Positions 36,444 through 44,189 of a stretch of 64,000 nt of DNA are shown here, piece after piece. This DNA is from Oceanococcus sp964629015 (lineage in GTDB: Bacteria > Pseudomonadota > Gammaproteobacteria > Nevskiales > Oceanococcaceae), in NCBI GenBank assembly GCA_964629015.1, contig CAZVMN010000005.1, positions 145,186 through 209,185 of the forward strand, written 5' to 3'. The position numbers and the translations under genes were made by a program. The notes beneath the pieces are model-generated. The model made no database searches, had not been told where the DNA came from, and saw only the letters and a list, made by a program, of their open reading frames with translations. Every line of letters begins with the position of its first letter. The first letter of the stretch is position 1.

Positions 36444-36610
36444 GCAAAAAAAACTCGATCTGGAGTCTTGAGCTGTTGTTGGTGATCGGCATTCCGGCCG
36501 CCACGGTGGTGGCCGGTGTGATCACCGTGATCATCGCCAGCAGCAGCGGGTTTTCGGCGACGGATCAGCGCGTTGACCGTTTCGGTCAGCATGTCGAAGA
36601 GACTCCATGA
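36440..36610 (+). CDS. Very short FixH-position membrane protein
   Basis: 56 residues. MSKKNSIWSLELLLVIGIPA begins a single membrane helix to about residue 36, then a polar tail. It sits exactly where fixH/ccoH normally lies, overlapping ccoG and ccoI by ATGA on both sides. Classical FixH is about 150-170 residues and has a periplasmic domain that is absent here. It may be a minimal equivalent or a replacement; homology to FixH cannot be shown from so short a sequence. Confidence 0.7.
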   Translation: MSKKNSIWSLELLLVIGIPAATVVAGVITVIIASSSGFSATDQRVDRFGQHVEETP

Positions 36611-38829
36611 GTCAAAATTGGCAGCTATTCGACCGTGCTGAGCTGCTCGATCAGGTCAGCCAGGTGCGCCGTGATGGCCAGCGCGAAATGCTCTTGCGCG
36701 TGGAGGGATTGCGCTGCGGGGCTTGCGTCAAACGCCTGAATGTCGCCCTGCCGGACGGGGTTTTCGATGCCCGCCCGGACGTGCCTTCGGGCAGTTGCGA
36801 GTTGAGCTGGGATCCTCAACAAGTGGCCTTGTCACAAATTCTCGCCAGCATTGATGATGCCGGCTTTACCCCGGTGGTGGTGGCCGATGACAGCGACTAC
36901 CAACGCGTGCGTGAAGAACGTCGCAGCGCCTTGGCCCGCATCGGCGTGGCGTTGCTGTTCGGCATGCAGGTCATGATGCTGGCCAGCGGTGAATATCTTG
37001 GCGATGTCGATGCGACGATGCGACCACTGTTGCGTTACGCCCAATGGTTGTTGGCAACGCCGGTGGCCTTGTATGCCGGCTGGCCGTTTTTACGTGATGG
37101 CTGGCGCAGCCTGCTGGCGCGGGCGCCGACCATGGACACGCCGGTTGCGATGGCGCTGACGGGCGCGTATGTGTCCAGTGTCTACAACACCATTGCGGAC
37201 ACCGGACACGTGTACTTCGATTCGGTCGCGATGTTTGTGTTGCTGCTCTCGCTGGCCCGTTTCTGGGAACAGCGGGGCCGCGCTCAAGCCGCTGACCGCC
37301 TGCGCCGATTGGCCGCCACTCAGCCGCTGAGCGCGCGTCGGGTTGATGAAAACGGCGTGCAGGATGTGGCGGCTGCTGAGTTGGTCGAAGGTGATGAAAT
37401 CCTGGTTGCACCAGGGGCCTCGGTCGCGGCTGATGGTGTGCTGCTGGATACCGCGACCGAGTTCGATGAGTCGCTGCTGACCGGTGAAGCGGTGCCGCAG
37501 TCACGTGCTGTTGGTGACAACGTTTGTGCCGGCAGTGTGAATTGCGGACTGCATCCCGTGCGTATCCGGGTTGAGCGGTGCGGCGCGCAAACCACGCTGT
37601 CGCAAATCAGTCGCATGGTCCATCGCGCCTTGGCGGCGCGGCCGCAAGTGCAAATCTGGGCGGATCGTATCGCGGGTCGGTTTGTTGCCGTGGTGATCGC
37701 CTTGGCTGCGGTTGCGTTGCTGTGGTGGTGGCCGGACCGCGAACGTGGATTCGAAGCTGCACTCGCGGTACTGGTGGTGACGTGCCCGTGTGCGCTTTCA
37801 TTGGCCACACCCATGGCGCTGGCTTCTGCGATGACACGTCTGTCGCGCCAGGGCTTGCTTATGGTCCGCGCTGATGCCTTGATCAAGCTGGCCAGTGTGG
37901 ATCGGGTTTGTATCGACAAGACCGGCACCCTGACCACGCGTGAGATGCGGGTTCAGCGCGTCAGATTGTTGGCCGAGGTCAATGAGGCGGATGCCTTGGC
38001 CGCGGCCGCGGCGTTGGAAGCCGGTCTGGATCATCCGATCGCGCGGGCTTTTCGCGCCTTTGATCAACAGGATCTCCAGGCCAGCGAAGTGGTTATCGAG
38101 CCCGGGCGTGGCGTCAGCGGCCTTATTGAGGGTCGGTCCTGGACATTGCGTGCCGAAGACCCGCAATCCGCTGGACAGGACCACACCGAAGCCTTTATGC
38201 GTTGGTTTGTGCTGGGGTGCGAGGGTCAGCCGGTGGCTCATATCGCGCTGACCGAAGAGCTGCGCGAGGGTGTGCGCAACGCGGTTCGCCACTGGCATCA
38301 GAATGGTTTGAAGGTGCATCTGCTGAGCGGCGACCGGCCCAAGGCTGCGGCGGCTGTGGCGAGCTTTGTGGGCATTGATGATGTGCACAGCGCTATGACA
38401 CCGGCGAGCAAGCTGGCTTATCTGCAATCCCTGCAGTCCCAGGGGCATCGGGTGTTGGCGATTGGCGACGGCGTCAATGATGGTCCGCTGCTGGCGGGGG
38501 CTGATGTGTCGGTTGGTATCGCGTCCGGGGCGGCGCTGGCGCAAGCTCATGGTGATGCGATTCTGATGAACGATGACCTGGGCAGCCTGTCGAGTTTAAT
38601 CACCACTGCGCGCCGTACACGTCGCGTGGTGACCCAGAATCTGGTTTGGGCTGCGGCGTACAATCTCACCATGCTGCCGCTGGCCTTCAGCGGGGTGATT
38701 ACCCCGTGGATTGCCGCGCTGGGTATGGGAGGCAGCTCGTTGTTGGTCACGCTCAACGCCATGCGCCTGTTACGCGGTGACGCTCCGCAGGCTGCGGCAC
38801 AAGCGACGCTCAAGAGGGCTGTGGCATGA
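36607..38829 (+). CDS. ccoI: Copper-transporting P1B-type ATPase for cbb3 oxidase
   Basis: 740 residues. N-terminal metal-binding domain with RCGACVKRL, eight predicted helices, actuator TGEAVPQS, membrane metal motif TCPCALSLATP, phosphorylation motif DKTGTLT and hinge GDGVNDGPLLAGADVSV. CcoI/FixI exports copper across the inner membrane for CuB insertion. Typical length. Coupled to the FixH-like ORF and to ccoS. Confidence 0.94.
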   Translation: MSQNWQLFDRAELLDQVSQVRRDGQREMLLRVEGLRCGACVKRLNVALPDGVFDARPDVPSGSCELSWDPQQVALSQILASIDDAGFTPVVVADDSDYQRVREERRSALARIGVALLFGMQVMMLASGEYLGDVDATMRPLLRYAQWLLATPVALYAGWPFLRDGWRSLLARAPTMDTPVAMALTGAYVSSVYNTIADTGHVYFDSVAMFVLLLSLARFWEQRGRAQAADRLRRLAATQPLSARRVDENGVQDVAAAELVEGDEILVAPGASVAADGVLLDTATEFDESLLTGEAVPQSRAVGDNVCAGSVNCGLHPVRIRVERCGAQTTLSQISRMVHRALAARPQVQIWADRIAGRFVAVVIALAAVALLWWWPDRERGFEAALAVLVVTCPCALSLATPMALASAMTRLSRQGLLMVRADALIKLASVDRVCIDKTGTLTTREMRVQRVRLLAEVNEADALAAAAALEAGLDHPIARAFRAFDQQDLQASEVVIEPGRGVSGLIEGRSWTLRAEDPQSAGQDHTEAFMRWFVLGCEGQPVAHIALTEELREGVRNAVRHWHQNGLKVHLLSGDRPKAAAAVASFVGIDDVHSAMTPASKLAYLQSLQSQGHRVLAIGDGVNDGPLLAGADVSVGIASGAALAQAHGDAILMNDDLGSLSSLITTARRTRRVVTQNLVWAAAYNLTMLPLAFSGVITPWIAALGMGGSSLLVTLNAMRLLRGDAPQAAAQATLKRAVA

Positions 38830-38960
38830 ACAGTTTGTACCTGCTGATTCCGTTGTCGATTGGTTTGGTGACCTTGGCCGCCGTCGTTTTCATTGTCGCG
38901 ATTCGCAAAGGTCAATTTGACGATCTGGATCGTCAGCAGAATCGCATGCCGGACGAATGA
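38826..38960 (+). CDS. ccoS: cbb3 oxidase maturation protein CcoS
   Basis: 44 residues: one membrane helix (LYLLIPLSIGLVTLAAVVF) then FIVAIRKGQFDDLD, the conserved CcoS tail. Overlaps ccoI and the following membrane protein by ATGA. CcoS is required for cofactor insertion into cbb3 oxidase. Confidence 0.92.
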   Translation: MNSLYLLIPLSIGLVTLAAVVFIVAIRKGQFDDLDRQQNRMPDE

Positions 38961-39619
38961 ACGGTGGCTTGCTGGTTCTGAGCTTGCCGGCCGCTTGGCT
39001 CATGGGGCTGGGCGCTAGCCTGCATTGCGTTCTGATGTGTCTCGGCCCGAACAGCTTGCCAGCGGTGGCGCAAGGGCGTGGTGGGCACCATGCTGCGTCG
39101 TGGCTACATGCCGGCCGCTTGTCGGGCTATGTGGTGCTCGGCGGCGTTGCCGGTTGGATGGGGACGCTGCTGCTGCGTTACCTGCCATCGGGCGACCACG
39201 CCCAATGGCTTCGTGCCGGCGTCGGTGTGGCCTTGGCGATGGCGGGCCTGTGGTTGCTGTGGCAGCGCCCTGCGCGGCGTTCCGCTGGATGTCCGATGCG
39301 GGCGCAGCACGGCCGACAACACCACTGGTACACCCAGGGCATAGCGTGGGCGATCACGCCTTGTCCCACGCTCTACGCTATGTTGTTGGTTGCCGCGATC
39401 AGCGGTACTGCTTGGCAGGGTGCGGCTTTGATGCTGGCGTTCGGGCTGGGCACGGTGCCCATGTTGCTGGGCCAACATTGGGCTTTCATGCGCTGGTTGC
39501 CGCGTCAGGATTCGCAGCGCTGGCGGGCTGTGGGCTTTTGCCTGGCGGGCGTGTTACTGGTTGTGAGCGGGGCCATGGCCGACTTCGTACCCGGTATGTT
39601 CTGCTTCAGCCCGGCATAA
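38957..39619 (+). CDS. TauE/SafE- or DsbD-type membrane protein of the cco cluster
   Basis: 220 residues, about six helices. The pair of cysteine/proline motifs GLGASLHCVLMCLGP and WAITPCPTLYAM matches the cytochrome biogenesis transmembrane family annotated as sulfite exporter TauE/SafE, a regular last gene of cco maturation operons. It probably helps in metal or thiol handling during cbb3 assembly. Overlaps ccoS by ATGA. Confidence 0.85.
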   Translation: MNGGLLVLSLPAAWLMGLGASLHCVLMCLGPNSLPAVAQGRGGHHAASWLHAGRLSGYVVLGGVAGWMGTLLLRYLPSGDHAQWLRAGVGVALAMAGLWLLWQRPARRSAGCPMRAQHGRQHHWYTQGIAWAITPCPTLYAMLLVAAISGTAWQGAALMLAFGLGTVPMLLGQHWAFMRWLPRQDSQRWRAVGFCLAGVLLVVSGAMADFVPGMFCFSPA

Positions 39620-39647
39620 TGATCGCAGGTTTGAGTTAGGGATCGGT

Positions 39648-40877
39648 TTGACGCTCGATCAACTGGAGTGGCTGGACGCCGCCCTACTTGCAGTCAGTGC
39701 CTTGGTCGCGGTTGTGTTGTTGCGACCGAAGGTGCGCGACGCCACCTTCTGGCGCGCCACCGTCACGCCACTGGCGTCCATTATTGGCAGCGGATTTCTG
39801 GTTGCCGTGCCGCTATTGGCCGATATTGCTGGGCGTTACGCCTTGATCGCCATGGCTTTGATCGTGGGCTTGTCACTGTGGATTGGGGTGGCCCTGCGCT
39901 ACAACATTCGCAGCCAGGATCGCCCGATTCTGCAGACCAGGCCAGGGCTGCTGGCATTAGAACGTTTTTCCGATTTGGCTTTGGCCGTCGCCTACGTCAT
40001 CTCAATCACGTTCTATATTCGCTTGCTCAGCGGCTTTGTGCTCACCGGGCTGGGCGCGTACAGCCTGTTTTGGGCAGACATGGTGGCGACCGCCGTGTTG
40101 TTGTTCATCGGCGGCTACGGTTGGCGTTTCGGTCTGGGTGGTCTGGAACGATTGGAGGAGTATTCGGTCACCATCAAGCTGGCGATCATCGCCGCATTGC
40201 TGGTGGGCCTGGGTATCTACGGCCTGGATCACTGGCAATCGGGCGTGGAGCGCTTTGGCCCCGTGCAGTTCAACGCGGACAGCTTGCGCCAACTCGCGGG
40301 CTTATTGCTGGTGGTGCAGGGCTTTGAAACCTCCAAGTATCTCGGTGAGGGCTATCCGGCGAAGCTGAGGTCACGCACCATGGCTGCTGCACAGTGGATC
40401 GCCGGGGGCATCTACATCGCATTCGTCGCGCTTGCTTTACCGCTGATGCCGGCTTTGGCCGGCAAGCCAGCCAGCGAAACCGCAATTATTGAGATGGCCG
40501 CCGTGGTCACGCTGATTTTGCCGCTGATGTTGGTCGTGGCCGCCGCCATGAGTCAGTTCAGCGCCGCGATTGCCGACACCATCGGTGCCGGTGGCGTGAT
40601 CGAGAGCGAAACGCGCGCGCGTTTGTCGTCGCGCCGTGGTTATCTGATCGTGACGCTACTGGCGGTGGGTTTGACCTGGAGCAGCAACATTTTCGAGGTG
40701 ATCGCTTTGGCCTCGCGCGCCTTTGCTTTGTATTACCTGTTTCAGACCCTACAAAGTCTGTGGCTGAGCCTGAGTGACCGCACCTTGCGGTGGCGCCGCC
40801 TGTACACCGTGGCTTATGCCGTGCTGGCGGGTTTGTTGCTGGCCATCGTCGTTTTCGCTGCGCCGGTCGAAGGGTAA
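39648..40877 (+). CDS. APC-superfamily-like membrane transporter
   Basis: 409 residues from a TTG at 39648 preceded by TAGGGA. About ten to twelve helices. The first-helix motif ASIIGSGFLVAVPLL and the helix-6 region VVQGFETSKYLGEGYP recall amino-acid permeases of the APC (LeuT-fold) group. Substrate unknown. It is separated from the cco cluster by 28 bases but reads in the same direction, so may be read through from it. Its last 64 bases overlap the convergent CDF gene. Confidence 0.75.
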   Translation: MTLDQLEWLDAALLAVSALVAVVLLRPKVRDATFWRATVTPLASIIGSGFLVAVPLLADIAGRYALIAMALIVGLSLWIGVALRYNIRSQDRPILQTRPGLLALERFSDLALAVAYVISITFYIRLLSGFVLTGLGAYSLFWADMVATAVLLFIGGYGWRFGLGGLERLEEYSVTIKLAIIAALLVGLGIYGLDHWQSGVERFGPVQFNADSLRQLAGLLLVVQGFETSKYLGEGYPAKLRSRTMAAAQWIAGGIYIAFVALALPLMPALAGKPASETAIIEMAAVVTLILPLMLVVAAAMSQFSAAIADTIGAGGVIESETRARLSSRRGYLIVTLLAVGLTWSSNIFEVIALASRAFALYYLFQTLQSLWLSLSDRTLRWRRLYTVAYAVLAGLLLAIVVFAAPVEG

Positions 40878-41749
40878 TCCTGCGGGTCGACTGGGTCCTG
40901 GTGGATGATCACCTGCGCATCCGCACAAGCCTCGCGGACACGCACAGCAACCTTGTCACTGATGGCGTGAGCCGCTTCCAGACTTTGCCGGGCATCGAGT
41001 TCCAGATGCAGCTGAACAAAGCGATAAGGTCCGGCGCCCCGGGTTTTCAGATCGTGTATGCCCAACACGCCCGACTCTTGCAGCGCTGCTTCAAGAATGC
41101 TCTCGCGCAGGGACTCTGGCAGCTCATGATCCATCAATTGGCCCAAGGCGCGTCGCCCCACGGTGTACGCGCTGTGCAGGACATAAAGCGCAACCAGAAT
41201 CGCAGCCAGCGGGTCGACCCACCACAGAGCCGGCTGGCTGGCCAGGATCAAGGCGGCAAGCACGGCCAGGTTGCTCAGCATGTCACTGAGGTAATGCAGC
41301 GAGTCCGCCTCGACCACCAAAGACCCGGTCTTGCGCGCAATACGGCGTTGATACAGCACCAGCGCCGCTGTGCCGACTATCGCAATCAACATGACGGCAA
41401 TGCCCAGTGCAGGCTGCGGCGCCATCGGCTCATCCAGGGTGTATCGACGCGCCGCCTCCAGCAGCACGAAGACGCCGGAGCCGGTGATAAACGCAGTCTG
41501 TGCCATCGCCGCCAGCGGTTCCGCTTTGCCATGACCGAATCGATGGCCATCGTCGGCTGGCACCATGGCATAGCGAATCGCGATGAGGTTGACCACGGAC
41601 GCGAGGCCATCCAGCATCGAATCGACCAAGCTGGCGAGCAGAGCGACCGACCCGGTTTGAACAAATGCCAAGCCCTTGAGTATGGCCAGGCCAAAGGCAA
41701 ACGCAGCGGCGACCCGCACCGCCATTTGCTGCGGTGAAACGGAACTCAC
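40814..41749 (-). CDS. Cation diffusion facilitator metal exporter (FieF-like)
   Basis: 311 residues from a GTG at 41749, 1 base after the repressor stop; an upstream ATG at 41830 lies inside the repressor gene and is unlikely. Six helices with metal-site motifs LVDSMLDG (Asp-x3-Asp) and LHYLSDMLSN (His-x3-Asp), as in FieF, then a C-terminal cytosolic domain with LHLELDARQSLEAAHAISDKV. It exports Zn, Fe or Mn by proton antiport. In an operon with an ArsR repressor, thioredoxin and a methyltransferase, it looks like a metal/thiol stress unit. Confidence 0.9.
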   Translation of the reverse strand: MSSVSPQQMAVRVAAAFAFGLAILKGLAFVQTGSVALLASLVDSMLDGLASVVNLIAIRYAMVPADDGHRFGHGKAEPLAAMAQTAFITGSGVFVLLEAARRYTLDEPMAPQPALGIAVMLIAIVGTAALVLYQRRIARKTGSLVVEADSLHYLSDMLSNLAVLAALILASQPALWWVDPLAAILVALYVLHSAYTVGRRALGQLMDHELPESLRESILEAALQESGVLGIHDLKTRGAGPYRFVQLHLELDARQSLEAAHAISDKVAVRVREACADAQVIIHQDPVDPQDYPSTGAAKTTMASNKPASTA

Positions 41750-41750
41750 G

Positions 41751-42068
41751 CTAGCAATAAGTGCGGTGGAGCACCGCAATGATGTCGGCGGCCGGGCCAG
41801 GCGCTGCGGAGTAGTAGACCGTTTGCGCATCCCGCCGCGTTTTCACCAGGCCATCGCGGCGCAGTACTGCGAGATGTTGCGACAGAGCAGATTGGGTCAG
41901 CGGAACCTGTGCGTTCAATTGCCCAACGGACATCTCGCCTTGGGCCAGCAGACACAACACCACCAAACGGTTTGCGTTGGCCAGTGCTTTGAGCAGATTG
42001 GCCGCCTCTTCGGCATGCTCGGCCATGTCGGCGGGATTGATCTTCAGACTGTGAGCAGGCATGGGCAA
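41751..42068 (-). CDS. ArsR-family repressor of the BigR/SqrR persulfide-sensing type
   Basis: 105 residues, winged helix LTQSALSQHLAVLRRDGL. Two cysteines stand at the positions used by persulfide sensors: Cys39 in RLVVLCLLAQGEMSVGQL and Cys105 at the very C terminus in VLHRTYC. BigR, SqrR and YgaV carry the same pair, which forms a tetrasulfide bridge and releases DNA. Metal-binding CxC motifs of ArsR/SmtB are lacking. It lies between trxC and the CDF exporter and probably represses this operon; it may also act on the persulfide dioxygenase and DUF2892/RND genes. Confidence 0.82.
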   Translation of the reverse strand: MPMPAHSLKINPADMAEHAEEAANLLKALANANRLVVLCLLAQGEMSVGQLNAQVPLTQSALSQHLAVLRRDGLVKTRRDAQTVYYSAAPGPAADIIAVLHRTYC

Positions 42069-42099
42069 TGTCCGGGAAGGCAGCGAAACAGCTTAGCGC

Positions 42100-42525
42100 T
42101 CAGTTTACGCTGAGTGCGAGTTGTTGGAGTTGGGCCGCGCCGATCAAACCGGCTTGGTCGGCGCGGACCTGCCCGTCACGGAACACTGCAAAGTAGGGGA
42201 TGCTGCGCACACCGAACTGAGCGGCGAGGGCTTGTTCCTGCTCGGTGTTCACTTTGATGACCAAGGCTTGTCCGGCCATGGCCTGAGCGGCCTTATCCAA
42301 CTCGGGTGCGGCCATTTTGCAGGGGCCGCACCAAGGCGCCCAGAAGTCGACCAGGACGGGGACTTTGGCCGCAGCGATGATTTCGGCGAATTGCGCTGCG
42401 TTGACGTCCAGTGGCGCGTTCATCGGGCCTAATGATTGTTTGCAGGCGCCGCAGCGACCGTTGTCGGCAAGATGAGCGGCAGGTATACGGTTTTTGGCGG
42501 CGCAGTGGGGACAGTGGTGGATCAT
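42100..42525 (-). CDS. trxC: Thioredoxin 2
   Basis: 141 residues. An N-terminal zinc finger (CPHC 5-8, CGAC 25-28) precedes a thioredoxin domain with active site WCGPC (65-69) and cis-Pro segment RSIPYF. This is the TrxC architecture. It reduces protein disulfides and persulfides in the cytosol, which suits the neighbouring thiol-sensing ArsR. Overlaps the methyltransferase gene by ATGA. Confidence 0.94.
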   Translation of the reverse strand: MIHHCPHCAAKNRIPAAHLADNGRCGACKQSLGPMNAPLDVNAAQFAEIIAAAKVPVLVDFWAPWCGPCKMAAPELDKAAQAMAGQALVIKVNTEQEQALAAQFGVRSIPYFAVFRDGQVRADQAGLIGAAQLQQLALSVN

Positions 42526-43148
42526 GGCTGGGCCTCGTCAGGTGTTTTGAGGGCGTGGGGTTTTCGTGCGATCAGGTCGATCAGCGCGGACATGCCGGAA
42601 TGTGCAGTGCCTTCCTCGATGTGTTCGTCGTAAGCGCGCAGATGCTGGATATCAAAGTCGTGGAAAGCTTGGCGGAGCAACTGTTCGGTGTACATATGCT
42701 CGCGCTGCGCTGGGCCTCCGGTGGCGTAATCGACTTGCTCCGGACGGTAGCCGTGCACCAGCGCCAATCCGCCGGGTTTCAATGCAGCTTTGATGCCATC
42801 AAAAATCGCCGCGCGCTGACCTGGCGGGGCGAACTGGAAGAACACCCCAACGATCACATCGTAGGTGTTGTCCTGCCAATCCCAGGTTTCAATATCGGCA
42901 TGATGCAGGTCCAGTTCGACACCCCGGGCATCGGCCAGACGACGTGCTTTGTCGAGCGCATTTTGCGAGGCATCAAAGGCGCTCACATGTAAGCCGCGCT
43001 CGGCCATGAAGACCGCATTGCGGCCTTCGCCGTCGGCGATGGATAAGGCGTGATGCCCAGGGCTGAGCAGATGCTCGTGGCGCTTCAAAAAACGCGCGGG
43101 CTGTGTGCCAAACAGATAGTCGTCAGTGGCGTAGCGCTCATCCCACAT
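42522..43148 (-). CDS. Class I SAM-dependent methyltransferase (TehB/thiopurine MT-like)
   Basis: 208 residues: MWDERYATDDYLFGTQPARF is the typical opening of TehB-like methyltransferases. SAM loop LSIADGEGRNAVFMAERG, then FDASQNALDKARRLA and a post-I motif follow. Members methylate tellurite, selenite or thiol compounds. First gene of the trxC-ArsR-CDF operon, preceded by AGGA and an AT-rich promoter region. Confidence 0.87.
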   Translation of the reverse strand: MWDERYATDDYLFGTQPARFLKRHEHLLSPGHHALSIADGEGRNAVFMAERGLHVSAFDASQNALDKARRLADARGVELDLHHADIETWDWQDNTYDVIVGVFFQFAPPGQRAAIFDGIKAALKPGGLALVHGYRPEQVDYATGGPAQREHMYTEQLLRQAFHDFDIQHLRAYDEHIEEGTAHSGMSALIDLIARKPHALKTPDEAQP

Positions 43149-43175
43149 GGTGTGTGTCCTTGATCATGTTCGCCA

Positions 43176-43215
43176 TATGAGGGCAATTATATTCGAATCA
43201 ACTAATTTAAGGTGC
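43176..43215 (-). promoter_or_regulatory. AT-rich promoter/operator candidate of the trxC-ArsR operon
   Basis: A strongly AT-rich patch with the palindrome ATTCGAAT and an ACTAATTTAAG segment, 40-60 bases upstream of the methyltransferase start, stands out from the GC-rich surroundings. An ArsR-type operator is plausible; no exact consensus is available to test. Confidence 0.35.
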
Positions 43216-43375
43216 GGGTGGTCGCGTACGTCGTTGTGAGTGGCGGCGCCACACGACATGCCTTTGCCTTGGGGTGTCGAACGAATCGCAGTTATGCCCC
43301 TAGTTTGAGGCGCGACCAGGACCTTGCGCGAGGCGATCCTCGGACATAATCTGCGATGCTGGGTTGGGAAATGTG

Positions 43376-44062
43376 ATGCGCGTTCAGATATTTCAGCACG
43401 TGGCGTTTGAGGGTGCCGGTGAAATTGCGTCGGTACTGTCGGGGTGGGGGTTCACGCTCAACACCACACATTGGTTTCAGGGTGATGTCGCCCCCGCGTT
43501 GAGCGCCTGTGACGCCGTTGTCGTGATGGGCGGGCCGATGAGTGTCAACGACGAGCAGGCATTTCCCTGGTTGGTTGAAGAAAAAAACTTCTTACGCCGA
43601 GCGATTGATGCAGGCAAGCCTGTGCTTGGGATCTGTTTGGGCGCACAGCTGATTGCCAGTGCGCTGGGTGCGCGCGTCTATCCGGCGCGCGAACGAGAGA
43701 TCGGATGGTTTTCCATCGAGGGTGTGGATGAGGGGCCAGGCGCGTATCGATTCCCCGCCCAGATCAGCGTTTTGCACTGGCATGGCGAAACCTTTGATCT
43801 GCCAGTGAAGGCCAAGCGATTGGCCCGCAGTGCGGTGTGCGACAACCAGGCCTTTTGCATTGGCAACAAGGTCGTCGGGCTGCAATTCCATCTGGAGATG
43901 GGAGCACCGGCGGTTGAAACGATCATTGAACATTGTCGTGACGAGATAAGCGACGGTCCATTCATGCAGCCGCCGGCGGTGATTCGCGCGTTGACGCCCG
44001 GTCTTGTGGGAGATGCGCGGCGGCAGTTGGAGCAATTGCTCCACGCTTGGCTGGATCGCTGA
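43376..44062 (+). CDS. Class I glutamine amidotransferase-like protein
   Basis: 228 residues from ATG 43376. VVMGGPMSVND, nucleophile elbow LGICLGAQL (Cys) and late LQFHLEMG (His-x-Glu) give a complete Cys-His-Glu triad of the GMP-synthase-type amidotransferase family. As a stand-alone protein it resembles the YfeJ/GATase1 group (gamma-glutamyl hydrolase or amide transfer). No synthetase partner is adjacent. It precedes the WS/DGAT-like operon by 127 bases and may be independent. Confidence 0.88.
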   Translation: MRVQIFQHVAFEGAGEIASVLSGWGFTLNTTHWFQGDVAPALSACDAVVVMGGPMSVNDEQAFPWLVEEKNFLRRAIDAGKPVLGICLGAQLIASALGARVYPAREREIGWFSIEGVDEGPGAYRFPAQISVLHWHGETFDLPVKAKRLARSAVCDNQAFCIGNKVVGLQFHLEMGAPAVETIIEHCRDEISDGPFMQPPAVIRALTPGLVGDARRQLEQLLHAWLDR

Positions 44063-44189
44063 GCCTCGACGTCCCGTTGCTCGACGATGTCGATGGGCGC
44101 AAGGTCGATTGGGCTACCATATCCGGTCGACCGGCGCAGACCGGTTTCTATTCAGTCTCTAGAAAACAATGCGGGAAGCGGAGAACAAC

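Noticed and set aside
40790..41737. 315-codon plus-strand open frame opposite the CDF gene
   Set aside because: Antisense shadow of a clear CDF exporter; composition is rich in Arg, His and Gln as expected for a non-coding frame.
41751..42068. ArsR protein as a classical metal-sensing SmtB/ArsR repressor
   Set aside because: No CxC or other known metal-ligand set; the two cysteines fit the persulfide sensor positions instead.
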